Virus record (IMG/VR): IMGVR_UViG_3300049846_002063 | Coordinates: 1-39,819 of that record | Length of the DNA stretch: 39,819 nt | Source: a virus | Strand: one strand, 5' to 3' | Shown here: positions 5,861 through 11,959 of the stretch, one piece after another | How positions within the stretch are numbered: position 1 is the first letter of the stretch | Layout: each line of letters begins with the position of its first letter | Notes under the pieces: generated by a model | The model's input: the letters and a program-made list of their open reading frames with translations, nothing else | The model's database searches: none | Told to the model about the DNA's origin: nothing | Translations under genes and position numbers: made by a program

Positions 5861-6973
5861 CTACAGCCACTTCTCTGCTGCTGCCTTTGCGGCTGTAGAG
5901 TCCTTATGCACATACATCATCGTAGTTGTGATGTTTTTGTGTCCTAGCAGGTCTCTCACCTGTATTAATGGCATACCGGAATTCGCCAGTCTTGTGGCGC
6001 AACTATGACGAAGTCTATGATAATTGCAGTCCTTACCATCAGATTCGGGTACAGCACGCATATACAGGTTCAACAGCGCATTAGGTAGGGTCCAGTAGTT
6101 CAACTTCTTATTGTTTCTTGCGCTGTATTGCACAATAATATCTTGAGCAATTTCCTCTGTAATAATAATTATTCTTCCTGTCCTGGAATGTTTTGTCCCT
6201 TGGACTATTTTCCTGTCGTGTGACACATAATGTTCATTGACGCGAAGTGTCCAAGCCTGGCTCTTTTCGTCATACACTACTTTTGTTTTGTCTACCGCTG
6301 CTGCCTCGCTTCGGCGTAGACCTAGGCGTAGCCCCAGAACGATCATAAGACGCTCCACATGGCTCTCAGAATATTTTGTCAGCTTTTCCTGTACGTCCTG
6401 AGGATAGGCTAGCTTGGTGTATGACTCGTCTGTATGCCATTGTGAACGAATTAGTGTAGTGTCGGGTTTTGCAACCTTGTACCCACATTTAATGGCATGA
6501 TCCACTATTGCTGTAATAGCAATTTTGTGAATATTTTTTGTTCCATTAGATATTAGTTCACCATTTCGCCTTGTTGACTTGCTGCGTAGCTTGTCAATGG
6601 CGGAATTCACCTGGAGCCAATCCTTAGATGTAATTTTGTTCAGTTGCTTCTTTTGTAGGTTCTTGGGAATACAATACTCCCATGCTCGCCTATATCTGTT
6701 TTTGGTAACCTGATGTACCTCTTTAGAATTTACGTGAGGCAAAAATTCTTCCTCAAAAAATTCCCTTAGAGTTGGGTGTGTCTTGATCAGGTTCTGACCA
6801 CGAAGATTTAAGGCGAATTGTTCTGCAAATTCATAAGCCTGCTCCTCTGACGCAATGTCACGATCCAGAATTACACGTTTTCTGGGTGATCGTGTTCCGT
6901 CAGGGTAGCTTACCTGAACATCTGCTTCCCATCGAGTTTCGCCATGTTTCTGAATCTGTCTCACTTTGATCAT
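5861..6973 (-). CDS. int: Tyrosine recombinase, phage integrase
   Basis: A 370-residue integrase that would recombine attP with a host attB. The start is ATG 6973, with AGGAG 8 bases upstream, rather than a TTG 18 codons earlier that lies at the promoter. The N-terminus has a beta-type arm-binding domain ('KHGETRWEADVQVSYPDGTR'), then an SAM-like core-binding domain (about 70-175), then the catalytic domain. All catalytic residues are visible: Arg220 (GLRRSE), Lys261 (GTKHS), His319 and Arg322 (HRLRH), His345 (LLGH) and Tyr354 (TMMYVH). It has its own sigma70-like promoter at 7027-7055 and is followed by a two-way terminator. Confidence 0.95.
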   Translation of the reverse strand: MIKVRQIQKHGETRWEADVQVSYPDGTRSPRKRVILDRDIASEEQAYEFAEQFALNLRGQNLIKTHPTLREFFEEEFLPHVNSKEVHQVTKNRYRRAWEYCIPKNLQKKQLNKITSKDWLQVNSAIDKLRSKSTRRNGELISNGTKNIHKIAITAIVDHAIKCGYKVAKPDTTLIRSQWHTDESYTKLAYPQDVQEKLTKYSESHVERLMIVLGLRLGLRRSEAAAVDKTKVVYDEKSQAWTLRVNEHYVSHDRKIVQGTKHSRTGRIIIITEEIAQDIIVQYSARNNKKLNYWTLPNALLNLYMRAVPESDGKDCNYHRLRHSCATRLANSGMPLIQVRDLLGHKNITTTMMYVHKDSTAAKAAAEKWL

Positions 6974-7026
6974 GTAGCATTCTCCTGGACTACATTGCGA
7001 AAAGCTGGAGACGGAATAGGTCTCCA

Positions 7027-7055
7027 ATTATAGAGAATTCTGGCTTGATTCGCAA
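7027..7055 (-). promoter_or_regulatory. Integrase promoter
   Basis: On the minus strand: TTGCGA (7050-7055), a 17-base spacer, TATAAT (7027-7032). The start of transcription falls near 7020, about 47 bases before the integrase ATG. TTGGAGAC follows the -10 box directly, so a protein bound there would control integrase expression. Confidence 0.75.
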
Positions 7056-7233
7056 CATTCGGTCTGAGAGCCTAAATGCTCGTAAGTGCGCGAAAGTTAA
7101 TCATAAATAAACTCTTCTTGACAGTGTAAGAATAAGATGCGTTCTACAGGGCATATCCTGATCGTGCATTGTTATTCCTACTTTACCATCAATCTTTTCG
7201 CGCACTTACGAACAATGACCTCTCCATGTCTCC

Positions 7234-7262
7234 AATATGGATCGGAGACTGGATTTTGTCAA
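7234..7262 (-). promoter_or_regulatory. Second leftward promoter candidate with the same operator-like element
   Basis: On the minus strand: TTGACA (7257-7262), a 17-base spacer, CATATT (7234-7239), followed directly by GGAGACATGG. The placement of TTGGAGAC after the -10 box repeats that of the integrase promoter. Confidence 0.5.
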
Positions 7263-7296
7263 CTAAGGAAGCTGCTGGAGACGGTGGAGACACTGA

Positions 7297-7902
7297 TCAT
7301 TGGATCAGCCTGAACGCAAGAGCACGACGGTTTCCACCATTGTCTTCTGCCTGACCTTCTTGCACTAGATATTTCAAAACTTTTAGAATGATTGATGAAT
7401 CTTCATTCAGACGCTTGGACATATCTGACGCACCTACATATAGCTCACCATGCATCTGTAGATCCGCCTTCACACGATCAATTACATGTGACCAGGATGC
7501 TGACAGACGGATCGGCTCTGGGTCTTTTTTTACAGTAGTTTTCTGTTTCCGCTGCCCAGAATTAGGCTTAAAAGCCGGAGTAACGCCAGAATATCCAACA
7601 GGCTTTACCAGTGCTTGAACAGCGTTACCTAGTGCGCGAATTCTAGAGATATTTTCATCACTTAGAGAGGCATCAAATACAATATGTTTCAGACGGTCTA
7701 CCATGCCTTCTAGTTCGTCTAATGATTCATCAACCTTAACAGTTTCAGCACTTTCCAGCAGCTTACGCAGCGCTTCGAGCTGATCAACGTTCAGTTTTCG
7801 AGGATCTAGATCTGCGATGTTAAACGTCATAGGAACCTCTTCTACTACAGGATCAACAGTTTGGTCAACAGATTCGACAGGGACGGACTGTTTCTTAGCC
7901 AT
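7297..7902 (-). CDS. Winged-helix-like protein, putative regulator or replication protein
   Basis: A 201-residue protein. Residues about 1-30 are polar, about 30-100 helical and acidic, about 105-125 a Lys/Pro linker ('KPNSGQRKQKTTVKKDPEP'), and the last 70 residues read as a winged helix ('LYVGASDMSKRLNEDSSIILKVLKYLVQEGQAEDN'). The start ATG 7902 has no Shine-Dalgarno, and a promoter -10 box ends 6 bases before it, so the message looks leaderless, as for lambda CI made from pRM. Its position between integrase and resolvase, next to an operator-like region, suggests the lysogeny switch or replication control. No known repressor family is recognised. Confidence 0.65.
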   Translation of the reverse strand: MAKKQSVPVESVDQTVDPVVEEVPMTFNIADLDPRKLNVDQLEALRKLLESAETVKVDESLDELEGMVDRLKHIVFDASLSDENISRIRALGNAVQALVKPVGYSGVTPAFKPNSGQRKQKTTVKKDPEPIRLSASWSHVIDRVKADLQMHGELYVGASDMSKRLNEDSSIILKVLKYLVQEGQAEDNGGNRRALAFRLIQ

Positions 7903-7908
7903 GATCTA

Positions 7909-7936
7909 GATATAGTACTAAACTAATTCTAGTCAA
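7909..7936 (-). promoter_or_regulatory. Promoter for a leaderless transcript
   Basis: On the minus strand: TTGACT (7931-7936), a 16-base spacer, TATATC (7909-7914), then TAGATC and the ATG of the winged-helix-like gene at 7902. Transcription would start at or within a base or two of the ATG. Confidence 0.55.
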
Positions 7937-7951
7937 ATGATTTTTCTGAGG

Positions 7952-8467
7952 TCATTCTGACCCATACAGATCCCTGCCGGCGATGTTTAGTGCCAGGCTG
8001 TCCATAATGTCTAAATAATACTTCTTTGTTTCAAATTGAGATAACCAGGTAGGTACAGTAATTATTTTTGATACTACATCAGGTATCTGATCTTTTTTAG
8101 GAGTAGTAGAATATTTTGCTAATCTTTTTACCCTTGCTCTGACAGTCTGGACTGGTATAACATTAAAGAGTTTTGTAGAGTTTAGTAAACTATACTGAAC
8201 ACATACATTTAAAGCAGCTAGAACCTGTAGAGTATGTATCTGTGTTTTTAAACCACACTGTCTAGAATAATCCTCTATAAATGTTCTTTTAATGTTGTAG
8301 CCGTCTAAAACTGTGTTAACCTCATCTATAACTGTTTTAACTCTTTGTGCTGTAGTGAGTTTTTTATCTGTAGGTAAATGTTTAGCTAAAAGAATAGAGT
8401 TATTATTATCTAAAACTGATATTCCTGTAGAGGTAAAAGAGAGATCTAATGCTAAAGTATTACCCAT
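7952..8467 (-). CDS. RuvC-like Holliday junction resolvase
   Basis: A 171-residue protein; the start is ATG 8467 with GGAG 6 bases upstream (an in-frame TTG four codons earlier overlaps that site). It has the RNase H-like fold pattern of RuvC nucleases: 'LALDLSFTSTGISVLD' with Asp8, 'TFIEDYS' with Glu65, and 'DIMDSLALNIAG' with Asp153 and Asp156 as the acidic metal ligands. Phage members cut branched DNA to clear junctions before packaging. Length matches RuvC. It follows a 660-bp non-coding region and precedes the winged-helix-like gene. Confidence 0.8.
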   Translation of the reverse strand: MGNTLALDLSFTSTGISVLDNNNSILLAKHLPTDKKLTTAQRVKTVIDEVNTVLDGYNIKRTFIEDYSRQCGLKTQIHTLQVLAALNVCVQYSLLNSTKLFNVIPVQTVRARVKRLAKYSTTPKKDQIPDVVSKIITVPTWLSQFETKKYYLDIMDSLALNIAGRDLYGSE

Positions 8468-8478
8468 ATTATTCTCCA

Positions 8479-8510
8479 AAAATTAAAAAGGCAAGCTAGA
8501 TAGTCTAGCT
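8479..8510 (-). terminator. Hairpin and T-tract before the resolvase gene
   Basis: On the minus strand: AGCTAGA, loop CTA, TCTAGCT, then TGCCTTTTTAATTTTT. It would end leftward transcripts arriving from the late genes, or act as an attenuator in the resolvase leader, since the Shine-Dalgarno follows directly. Confidence 0.6.
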
Positions 8511-8576
8511 CACCTTCTCGTGAAAACTGCTATATACAGCTCACTTCGTTCGCTGTATATGTTTTAAAACTATAAT

Positions 8577-8616
8577 ATTCTGTATTGATTCTGATCATAT
8601 TCTGAATATTAATCTG
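8577..8616. repeat. ATTCTG array with 11-bp period
   Basis: ATTCTG starts at 8577, 8588 and 8599, exactly 11 bases apart, with AATCTG at 8611. Repeats on one face of the helix suggest cooperative protein binding. Confidence 0.55.
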
Positions 8617-8666
8617 TAGTGTCGGTTTTCCGTCGTCGTTTCGTTTACACTACACTCCTAGTAAAA

Positions 8667-8687
8667 CCTCCCTCCCCTTCCCCTCCC
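8667..8687 (-). other. G-quadruplex-type tract
   Basis: The minus strand carries G-runs of 3, 4, 4 and 3 separated by A, AA and A, in a 21-base pure purine tract. Loops this short favour a stable parallel quadruplex; a purine mirror-like tract could also form a triplex. The G-rich strand is the RNA-sense strand for leftward transcripts. Confidence 0.7.
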
Positions 8688-8823
8688 TAAAGCAGTTTAA
8701 AAAACATTGTCTACTCGACAAGTTTTTCTCATTAATTAAGAATTATGTAATTAAATGTAGTTATTAGACTCACCTTTAGGTGATGAGTATTTTGACGCAA
8801 GGCAAAATGCTCAAAAACTTCCT

Positions 8824-8849
8824 ATATTATTTACTAACGTAAATAATAT
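8824..8849. repeat. Perfect 11-bp AT-rich hairpin
   Basis: ATATTATTTAC, loop TAAC, GTAAATAATAT. It lies just before the TAATATACAGT repeats. Confidence 0.75.
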
Positions 8850-8861
8850 GTATTATAACTA

Positions 8862-8906
8862 TAATATACAGTAATAAAGATCTATAATATACAGTTAATA
8901 TACAGT
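8862..8906. repeat. Iteron-like TAATATACAGT repeats
   Basis: The 11-mer TAATATACAGT occurs at 8862-8872, 8885-8895 and 8896-8906; the last two are directly adjacent and the first is 23 bases upstream. Direct repeats beside an AT-rich hairpin resemble iterons that bind a replication initiator. Confidence 0.65.
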
Positions 8907-8911
8907 TATTC

Positions 8912-8946
8912 TTCCGCGTAAGATCTTCCGCGCGCGCACGCGCGTA
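8912..8946. repeat. TTCCGCG repeats and alternating CG tract
   Basis: TCTTCCGCG occurs at about 8910-8918 and 8924-8932. From 8929 to 8946 there are 18 bases of strict pyrimidine-purine alternation, almost all CG, with Z-DNA potential. It is a sharp GC island in an AT-rich region. Confidence 0.6.
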
Positions 8947-9138
8947 GCAATAACTGTGCCAACTGATATTACTTCTAGAGCAGTTTAGGTCAGAACTTTT
9001 TCTGCACCTACAGCCAATACTCTAAATAATTAAAGAACCGCTCTATAATCTTTTACAAATAGACTTTGATGGAAGGATGAGTTACGCTGCGTCCTACAGT
9101 TAAAACGCTGTCATAATTAAATTAGGAAGGAATACTAT

Positions 9139-9645
9139 CTAGACTTCTTTTAAATACATTTCGTAAAGTTTCTTATGGACACTTTGATATAGTTTTAGAC
9201 TGGCTGTAAAGTATCCTCCCTTATGGAGTTCATTAATAAAGTCTTCGCGTCTGCCGTCAACAGCCGCAATCCAGGCGTTCCAGTAGCGGTTGTTGGCTAA
9301 CAGTCGTAGATGATCTAAAAGCCCGTCATGAGCTGACAGAAAAGCTTTAAAATGTGTTTGTGGATGAGGCGGATCAAACCATTCTTCTTTGCCATTAATG
9401 ATTTCACTACACCTGAACATTTGCACATATCCATCATAATTTTTAGGAACTTTTGCATTACCAAAATTATAGTTCCACATTGATTTGTAACCTCCCGTTT
9501 CGAGATGTACTTGTGCCAGCAGAATAGCCAGCATTTCGTTTGATGGTTGTGTTTTTTCAGGCATAAAATCATTTAAGGCATCCTTAAACAGTTGAATTAC
9601 CTGATGTTTTTGAAGTGTGGTCTTTTTAGCAGTTATTATTTTCAT
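9139..9645 (-). CDS. Endolysin, lysozyme-like peptidoglycan hydrolase
   Basis: A 168-residue single-domain protein. 'LAQVHLETGGYKSMWNYNFGNAK' (about 43-65) matches the catalytic segment of glucosaminidase/FlgJ-like lysozyme-fold enzymes, in which a Glu (here Glu49) precedes 'TGG...NFGN'. It would cleave the glycan backbone of the cell wall at the end of infection. It has no signal peptide, so a holin is needed; a three-span membrane protein lies a few genes upstream. The ATG at 9645 has no clear Shine-Dalgarno, which may be a result of the endonuclease gene having inserted directly upstream. Confidence 0.75.
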   Translation of the reverse strand: MKIITAKKTTLQKHQVIQLFKDALNDFMPEKTQPSNEMLAILLAQVHLETGGYKSMWNYNFGNAKVPKNYDGYVQMFRCSEIINGKEEWFDPPHPQTHFKAFLSAHDGLLDHLRLLANNRYWNAWIAAVDGRREDFINELHKGGYFTASLKLYQSVHKKLYEMYLKEV

Positions 9646-9668
9646 TTTTAGTCGAGTTAAGAAAAATC

Positions 9669-9718
9669 TTTTACTCCTTATAAATGTTGTCGCTTTTCGG
9701 CAGCATTTAGGAGTAAAG
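9669..9718 (+). promoter_or_regulatory. Hairpin hiding the endonuclease ribosome site, with an internal TATAAATG promoter box
   Basis: TTTACTCCT (9670-9678) pairs with AGGAGTAAA (9709-9717), and AAATGTTGTCG (9682-9692) pairs with CGGCAGCATTT (9698-9708). The stem is about 20 bp with a 3-base bulge and the loop CTTTT. It covers the whole Shine-Dalgarno AGGAG. TATAAATG (9679-9686) sits in the left arm. A transcript begun from it, near 9691, would lack the sequestering strand. TTAAGA (9657-9662) 16 bases upstream could serve as a -35 box. Confidence 0.75.
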
Positions 9719-10441
9719 ATGAGTTATATTTATGCAATTTTTGAAAATTCAACAGAATTACCTATTTACGTAGGATCAACATCAACCAGTTTAAATAACC
9801 GTTTCCGACTGCATTTACGCGATGCGTTTAAGCGAGACAGTCAGGCTAAAATTCACGAATATATTAGATCAAAAGCATCATCAATGAACGATGCTAAATC
9901 TGTATTCAATATTCAGCAACTGAAGGAATGTTCAGAATTGCTAGCGCCAGATTATGAAGAATTTTTCACAACAAAATTACGAAGCGATGGCTATGTACTG
10001 TTGAATATTTTGAAGGCAGCAAAATCCCTACAGCCTATTGACACACGTAATACACCTGCTGTGGTTGATGCTAATACATTATTTTGCAGACACTGTGGGT
10101 GCGCAAAACCCAAATCAGAATTCCACAATAAAAAATCAATGACCGGAAAACAATCATATTGCGCGGAGTGTCAGATCAAATTGATGTCTGAATATAGACG
10201 TGCAAAAATAGTCAAATCACTCAAAAAAATTCCGTCACAATATACGCCAGAAACAGTACCTCTGTCTAAATTTTGTGCAAAATGCAAGCGAGTTTTACAG
10301 ATTAATAAATTCTATGTGTGCGCAACACATAAAGATGGGTTTCAATCCTACTGTTCATCATGTTGTAAAAAATATGATAAACAAAAACAATTAGCTAAAA
10401 AAGCACAAATAGAATCAAGTATTAATTCAGCATCACTTTAA
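9719..10441 (+). CDS. Free-standing GIY-YIG homing endonuclease with zinc motifs
   Basis: A 240-residue protein from ATG 9719 (AGGAG upstream). Residues 3-5 and 17-19 give the YIY...YVG pair of the GIY-YIG fold, followed by Arg28/His32, a Glu in 'YEEFFTTKL' and 'YVLLN', all in the usual order. The C-terminal half has two CxxC...CxxC modules (about residues 120-150 and 185-215), expected to bind zinc and DNA. It is the only rightward gene in the late block and is convergent with its neighbour, with overlapping stops at 10438-10441. Such genes spread by cutting phage DNA that lacks them. Expression looks controlled by the hairpin at 9669-9718. Confidence 0.85.
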   Translation: MSYIYAIFENSTELPIYVGSTSTSLNNRFRLHLRDAFKRDSQAKIHEYIRSKASSMNDAKSVFNIQQLKECSELLAPDYEEFFTTKLRSDGYVLLNILKAAKSLQPIDTRNTPAVVDANTLFCRHCGCAKPKSEFHNKKSMTGKQSYCAECQIKLMSEYRRAKIVKSLKKIPSQYTPETVPLSKFCAKCKRVLQINKFYVCATHKDGFQSYCSSCCKKYDKQKQLAKKAQIESSINSASL

Positions 10442-11181
10442 AATTTATCATAGGAAACTAATCTGTAATATAGAGGATCAGATATTATGTCAAACAGATC
10501 ATAATACTGGTCCTCAATTATTATGTCCCTGGAAACAAGCCTAATTGTTTGCGAATAATCGGAGTGGTCTCGCGTGTGGGAAAATCCAGCAGGTTGAATT
10601 ACCTTAAGATTTTCAAATTCTTTTGTTTTATGTAGTTTTATTCCATTCCATGTATTTTTATTTGTCTCAATATGCCATCCGTAATTACATGCAATATTTT
10701 TCTTTGCACTGGGATGAATTATCCAATCTTTACCGACATCAGCAACTAATTGATTTGGTGCAGGATCAACTCCGCGAATAAATGCATCTACATCCCTGCT
10801 ATGTTGCACACACGCTATACCAGATGATGATATTTGACGCACAGCAGGACGAATCTTTACCTCAGAATATTTAAATATTATGTCCGATATTTTTTCTGTT
10901 GGTAGTGAATATCCAAATGTGTCCGCAATCTCAATAGCTAAATCATACGTAGCATTGATTCTAATTCCGTCCAATTTTACAGCATCTGTTGCAACTGTAA
11001 TTATTGTTTTAGGGGCTTGACAAATCATTATTGGAACCATTGTAGGTTCGTCTATTTTGTCTGCCTGTATTGCGTCCAAAATGAAATTTTCGTATCCATT
11101 TGACGCGGTGCTTTTAAATGCCATAATCTCTGAAGTATTAAAATTCATTTTGTCGAGCCTTGATTTTTTGAAGACATCCAT
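10438..11181 (-). CDS. Hypothetical late protein, 247 aa
   Basis: A 247-residue soluble protein, placed between the lysis genes and the endonuclease. The middle and end carry conserved-looking 'GIACVQHSRDVDAFIRGVDP' and 'AGFSHTRDHSDYSQTIRLVSRD', rich in His, Asp and Arg, which suggests an enzyme or virion protein, but I do not recognise the family. The start is unsure: ATG 11181 has no Shine-Dalgarno and sits 2 bases after a TATAAT, whereas ATG 11148 (residue 12) has AAGG about 9 bases upstream and would suit a transcript starting from that box. Confidence 0.65.
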   Translation of the reverse strand: MDVFKKSRLDKMNFNTSEIMAFKSTASNGYENFILDAIQADKIDEPTMVPIMICQAPKTIITVATDAVKLDGIRINATYDLAIEIADTFGYSLPTEKISDIIFKYSEVKIRPAVRQISSSGIACVQHSRDVDAFIRGVDPAPNQLVADVGKDWIIHPSAKKNIACNYGWHIETNKNTWNGIKLHKTKEFENLKVIQPAGFSHTRDHSDYSQTIRLVSRDIIIEDQYYDLFDIISDPLYYRLVSYDKF

Positions 11182-11183
11182 TT

Positions 11184-11230
11184 ATTATAGAAAGTGAAAA
11201 GCTTTCTTGTCTGACACTGATACTGACACT
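11184..11230 (-). promoter_or_regulatory. Promoter-like TATAAT with CTGACACT direct repeats upstream
   Basis: On the minus strand TATAAT lies at 11184-11189, with a weak CAGACA-like -35 box about 18 bases upstream. CTGACACT occurs twice, at 11211-11218 and 11223-11230. Following a terminator, this would restart transcription of the 247-residue gene and the endolysin. Confidence 0.45.
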
Positions 11231-11260
11231 CTTACCTCATTCTTTTATTCCCGAAAAGCA

Positions 11261-11287
11261 AAAAGCCGGCAAACTTTGCCGGCTTTT
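11261..11287. terminator. Rho-independent terminator in the late block
   Basis: AAAAGCCGGCAA, loop ACT, TTGCCGGCTTTT: a 12-bp stem with A- and T-tracts on the two sides, so it works both ways. It follows the coiled-coil gene and ends the main leftward late transcript. Confidence 0.9.
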
Positions 11288-11310
11288 CTTTTTGGTGATA
11301 TGTCTGATGT

Positions 11311-11568
11311 TTAGCTCTTTTCTGCTATTATTTTTACGAGATATTCAACTATATTTTGTATTTGATCTATTTTACTATTGACAGTTTTAAAATGTTCATC
11401 CAAACTGGCTTCAATTCTGTCAGCCTTAATTTGAAGGCGCCGTAGATCATCGCTAATATTTTCTAAATGAATCTGTTGTTTATCTAATTCAACGTCATGT
11501 GCAGCTACTTCCGCTTTTATTTTTTCAGACTCACCTACTAAGTGTAGGAAATGTTTATCATTCACCAT
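11311..11568 (-). CDS. Coiled-coil protein, 85 aa
   Basis: An 85-residue helical protein with heptad patterns over most of its length ('KIKAEVAAHDVELDKQQIHLENISDDLRRLQIKADRIEASL' region) and no membrane segment. It starts at ATG 11568 with AGGAG upstream, inside the end of the holin-like gene (11-base overlap). Its place beside the holin-like gene and its length recall XhlA-type or lysis-accessory proteins, but those carry a C-terminal membrane anchor that is not seen here. Confidence 0.7.
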   Translation of the reverse strand: MVNDKHFLHLVGESEKIKAEVAAHDVELDKQQIHLENISDDLRRLQIKADRIEASLDEHFKTVNSKIDQIQNIVEYLVKIIAEKS

Positions 11569-11944
11569 TGTCTACTCCTGTAGGTGGAGGAGGCGGAATT
11601 TCAGAATGAGACTTTGGTGGTCTTACACTGTCCTTAAACTCAATTATATTACTTTTTCTAAATGAGTGCTTAATTGACGAATGAAAAAATGATGTTATAG
11701 TGCCAAGAATCAAACCAAATACAATATATGATGCTGGATCAGTAAAGTTTTCAGCGTGAATAAATGTAGTTAGAATAATTGATACTAAAACTGTAATACA
11801 TGGTAGAATTGTTCTGTTCCATAATTTTGTTGTATTTAGTGCTGGAATGTAAAATTCAGCCTGACGTTTTATGAATTCTACAATAATCCAGTTGCCAATG
11901 ATAACTACTCCGGCTTCTGGCGTAAGAAATGAATTAAAATTCAT
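11558..11944 (-). CDS. Holin-like membrane protein
   Basis: A 128-residue protein with three likely membrane segments (about 10-25, 45-64 and 71-88), a basic stretch after the last ('SSIKHSFRKSN') and a Pro-rich hydrophilic tail (IPPPPP). The size and three-span layout fit class I holins, which open the inner membrane for the endolysin encoded downstream. No holin family motif proves it. GGAG lies 8 bases before ATG 11944. Confidence 0.55.
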   Translation of the reverse strand: MNFNSFLTPEAGVVIIGNWIIVEFIKRQAEFYIPALNTTKLWNRTILPCITVLVSIILTTFIHAENFTDPASYIVFGLILGTITSFFHSSIKHSFRKSNIIEFKDSVRPPKSHSEIPPPPPTGVDNGE

Positions 11945-11959
11945 ATTGACTCCGATTTT

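Larger units (their letters stand above)
7005..7290. other. Repeat-rich control region upstream of integrase, attP candidate
   Basis: The region between the integrase and the 201-residue gene holds six copies of GGAGAC/GTCTCC (near 7008, 7021, 7229, 7244, 7278 and 7286), two of them right after leftward -10 boxes. It also has a perfect 16-bp inverted repeat, TCGTAAGTGCGCGAAA (7080-7095) with its complement at 7196-7211. A TTGACA at 7118-7123 on the plus strand has no good -10 box. Such clusters are typical of integrase arm sites or repressor operators. I see no coding sequence here and cannot define the attP core. Confidence 0.5.
8480..9138. other. 660-bp non-coding region rich in repeats and hairpins; candidate origin or control region
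   Basis: There is no convincing gene on either strand. Besides the elements listed separately, it holds inverted repeats ATATACAGC (8532-8540) with GCTGTATAT (8552-8560), a short palindrome CACCTTTAGGTG (8772-8783), and TTGTC/GACAA at 8707-8721 with T-runs on both sides. It is AT-rich with one sharply GC-rich patch. It separates the late transcription unit from the resolvase and integrase genes, which is where a replication origin or a switch would be expected. Confidence 0.6.

Noticed and set aside
7169-7354. Rightward 61-codon frame downstream of a TTGACA
   Set aside because: The promoter has no good -10 box, the frame overlaps the repeat-rich control region and the winged-helix-like gene, and the composition is not protein-like.
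8776-8840. A 19-codon hydrophobic rightward frame (MSILTQGKMLKNFLYYLLT) as a small toxin
   Set aside because: Its AGG is only a few bases before the ATG, it has no promoter I can support, and it is too short to judge by sequence alone.
8480-9138. tRNA or CRISPR array in the large non-coding region
   Set aside because: No cloverleaf can be drawn and the repeats are 6-11 bp with unequal spacing, not 25-35 bp repeats with spacers.
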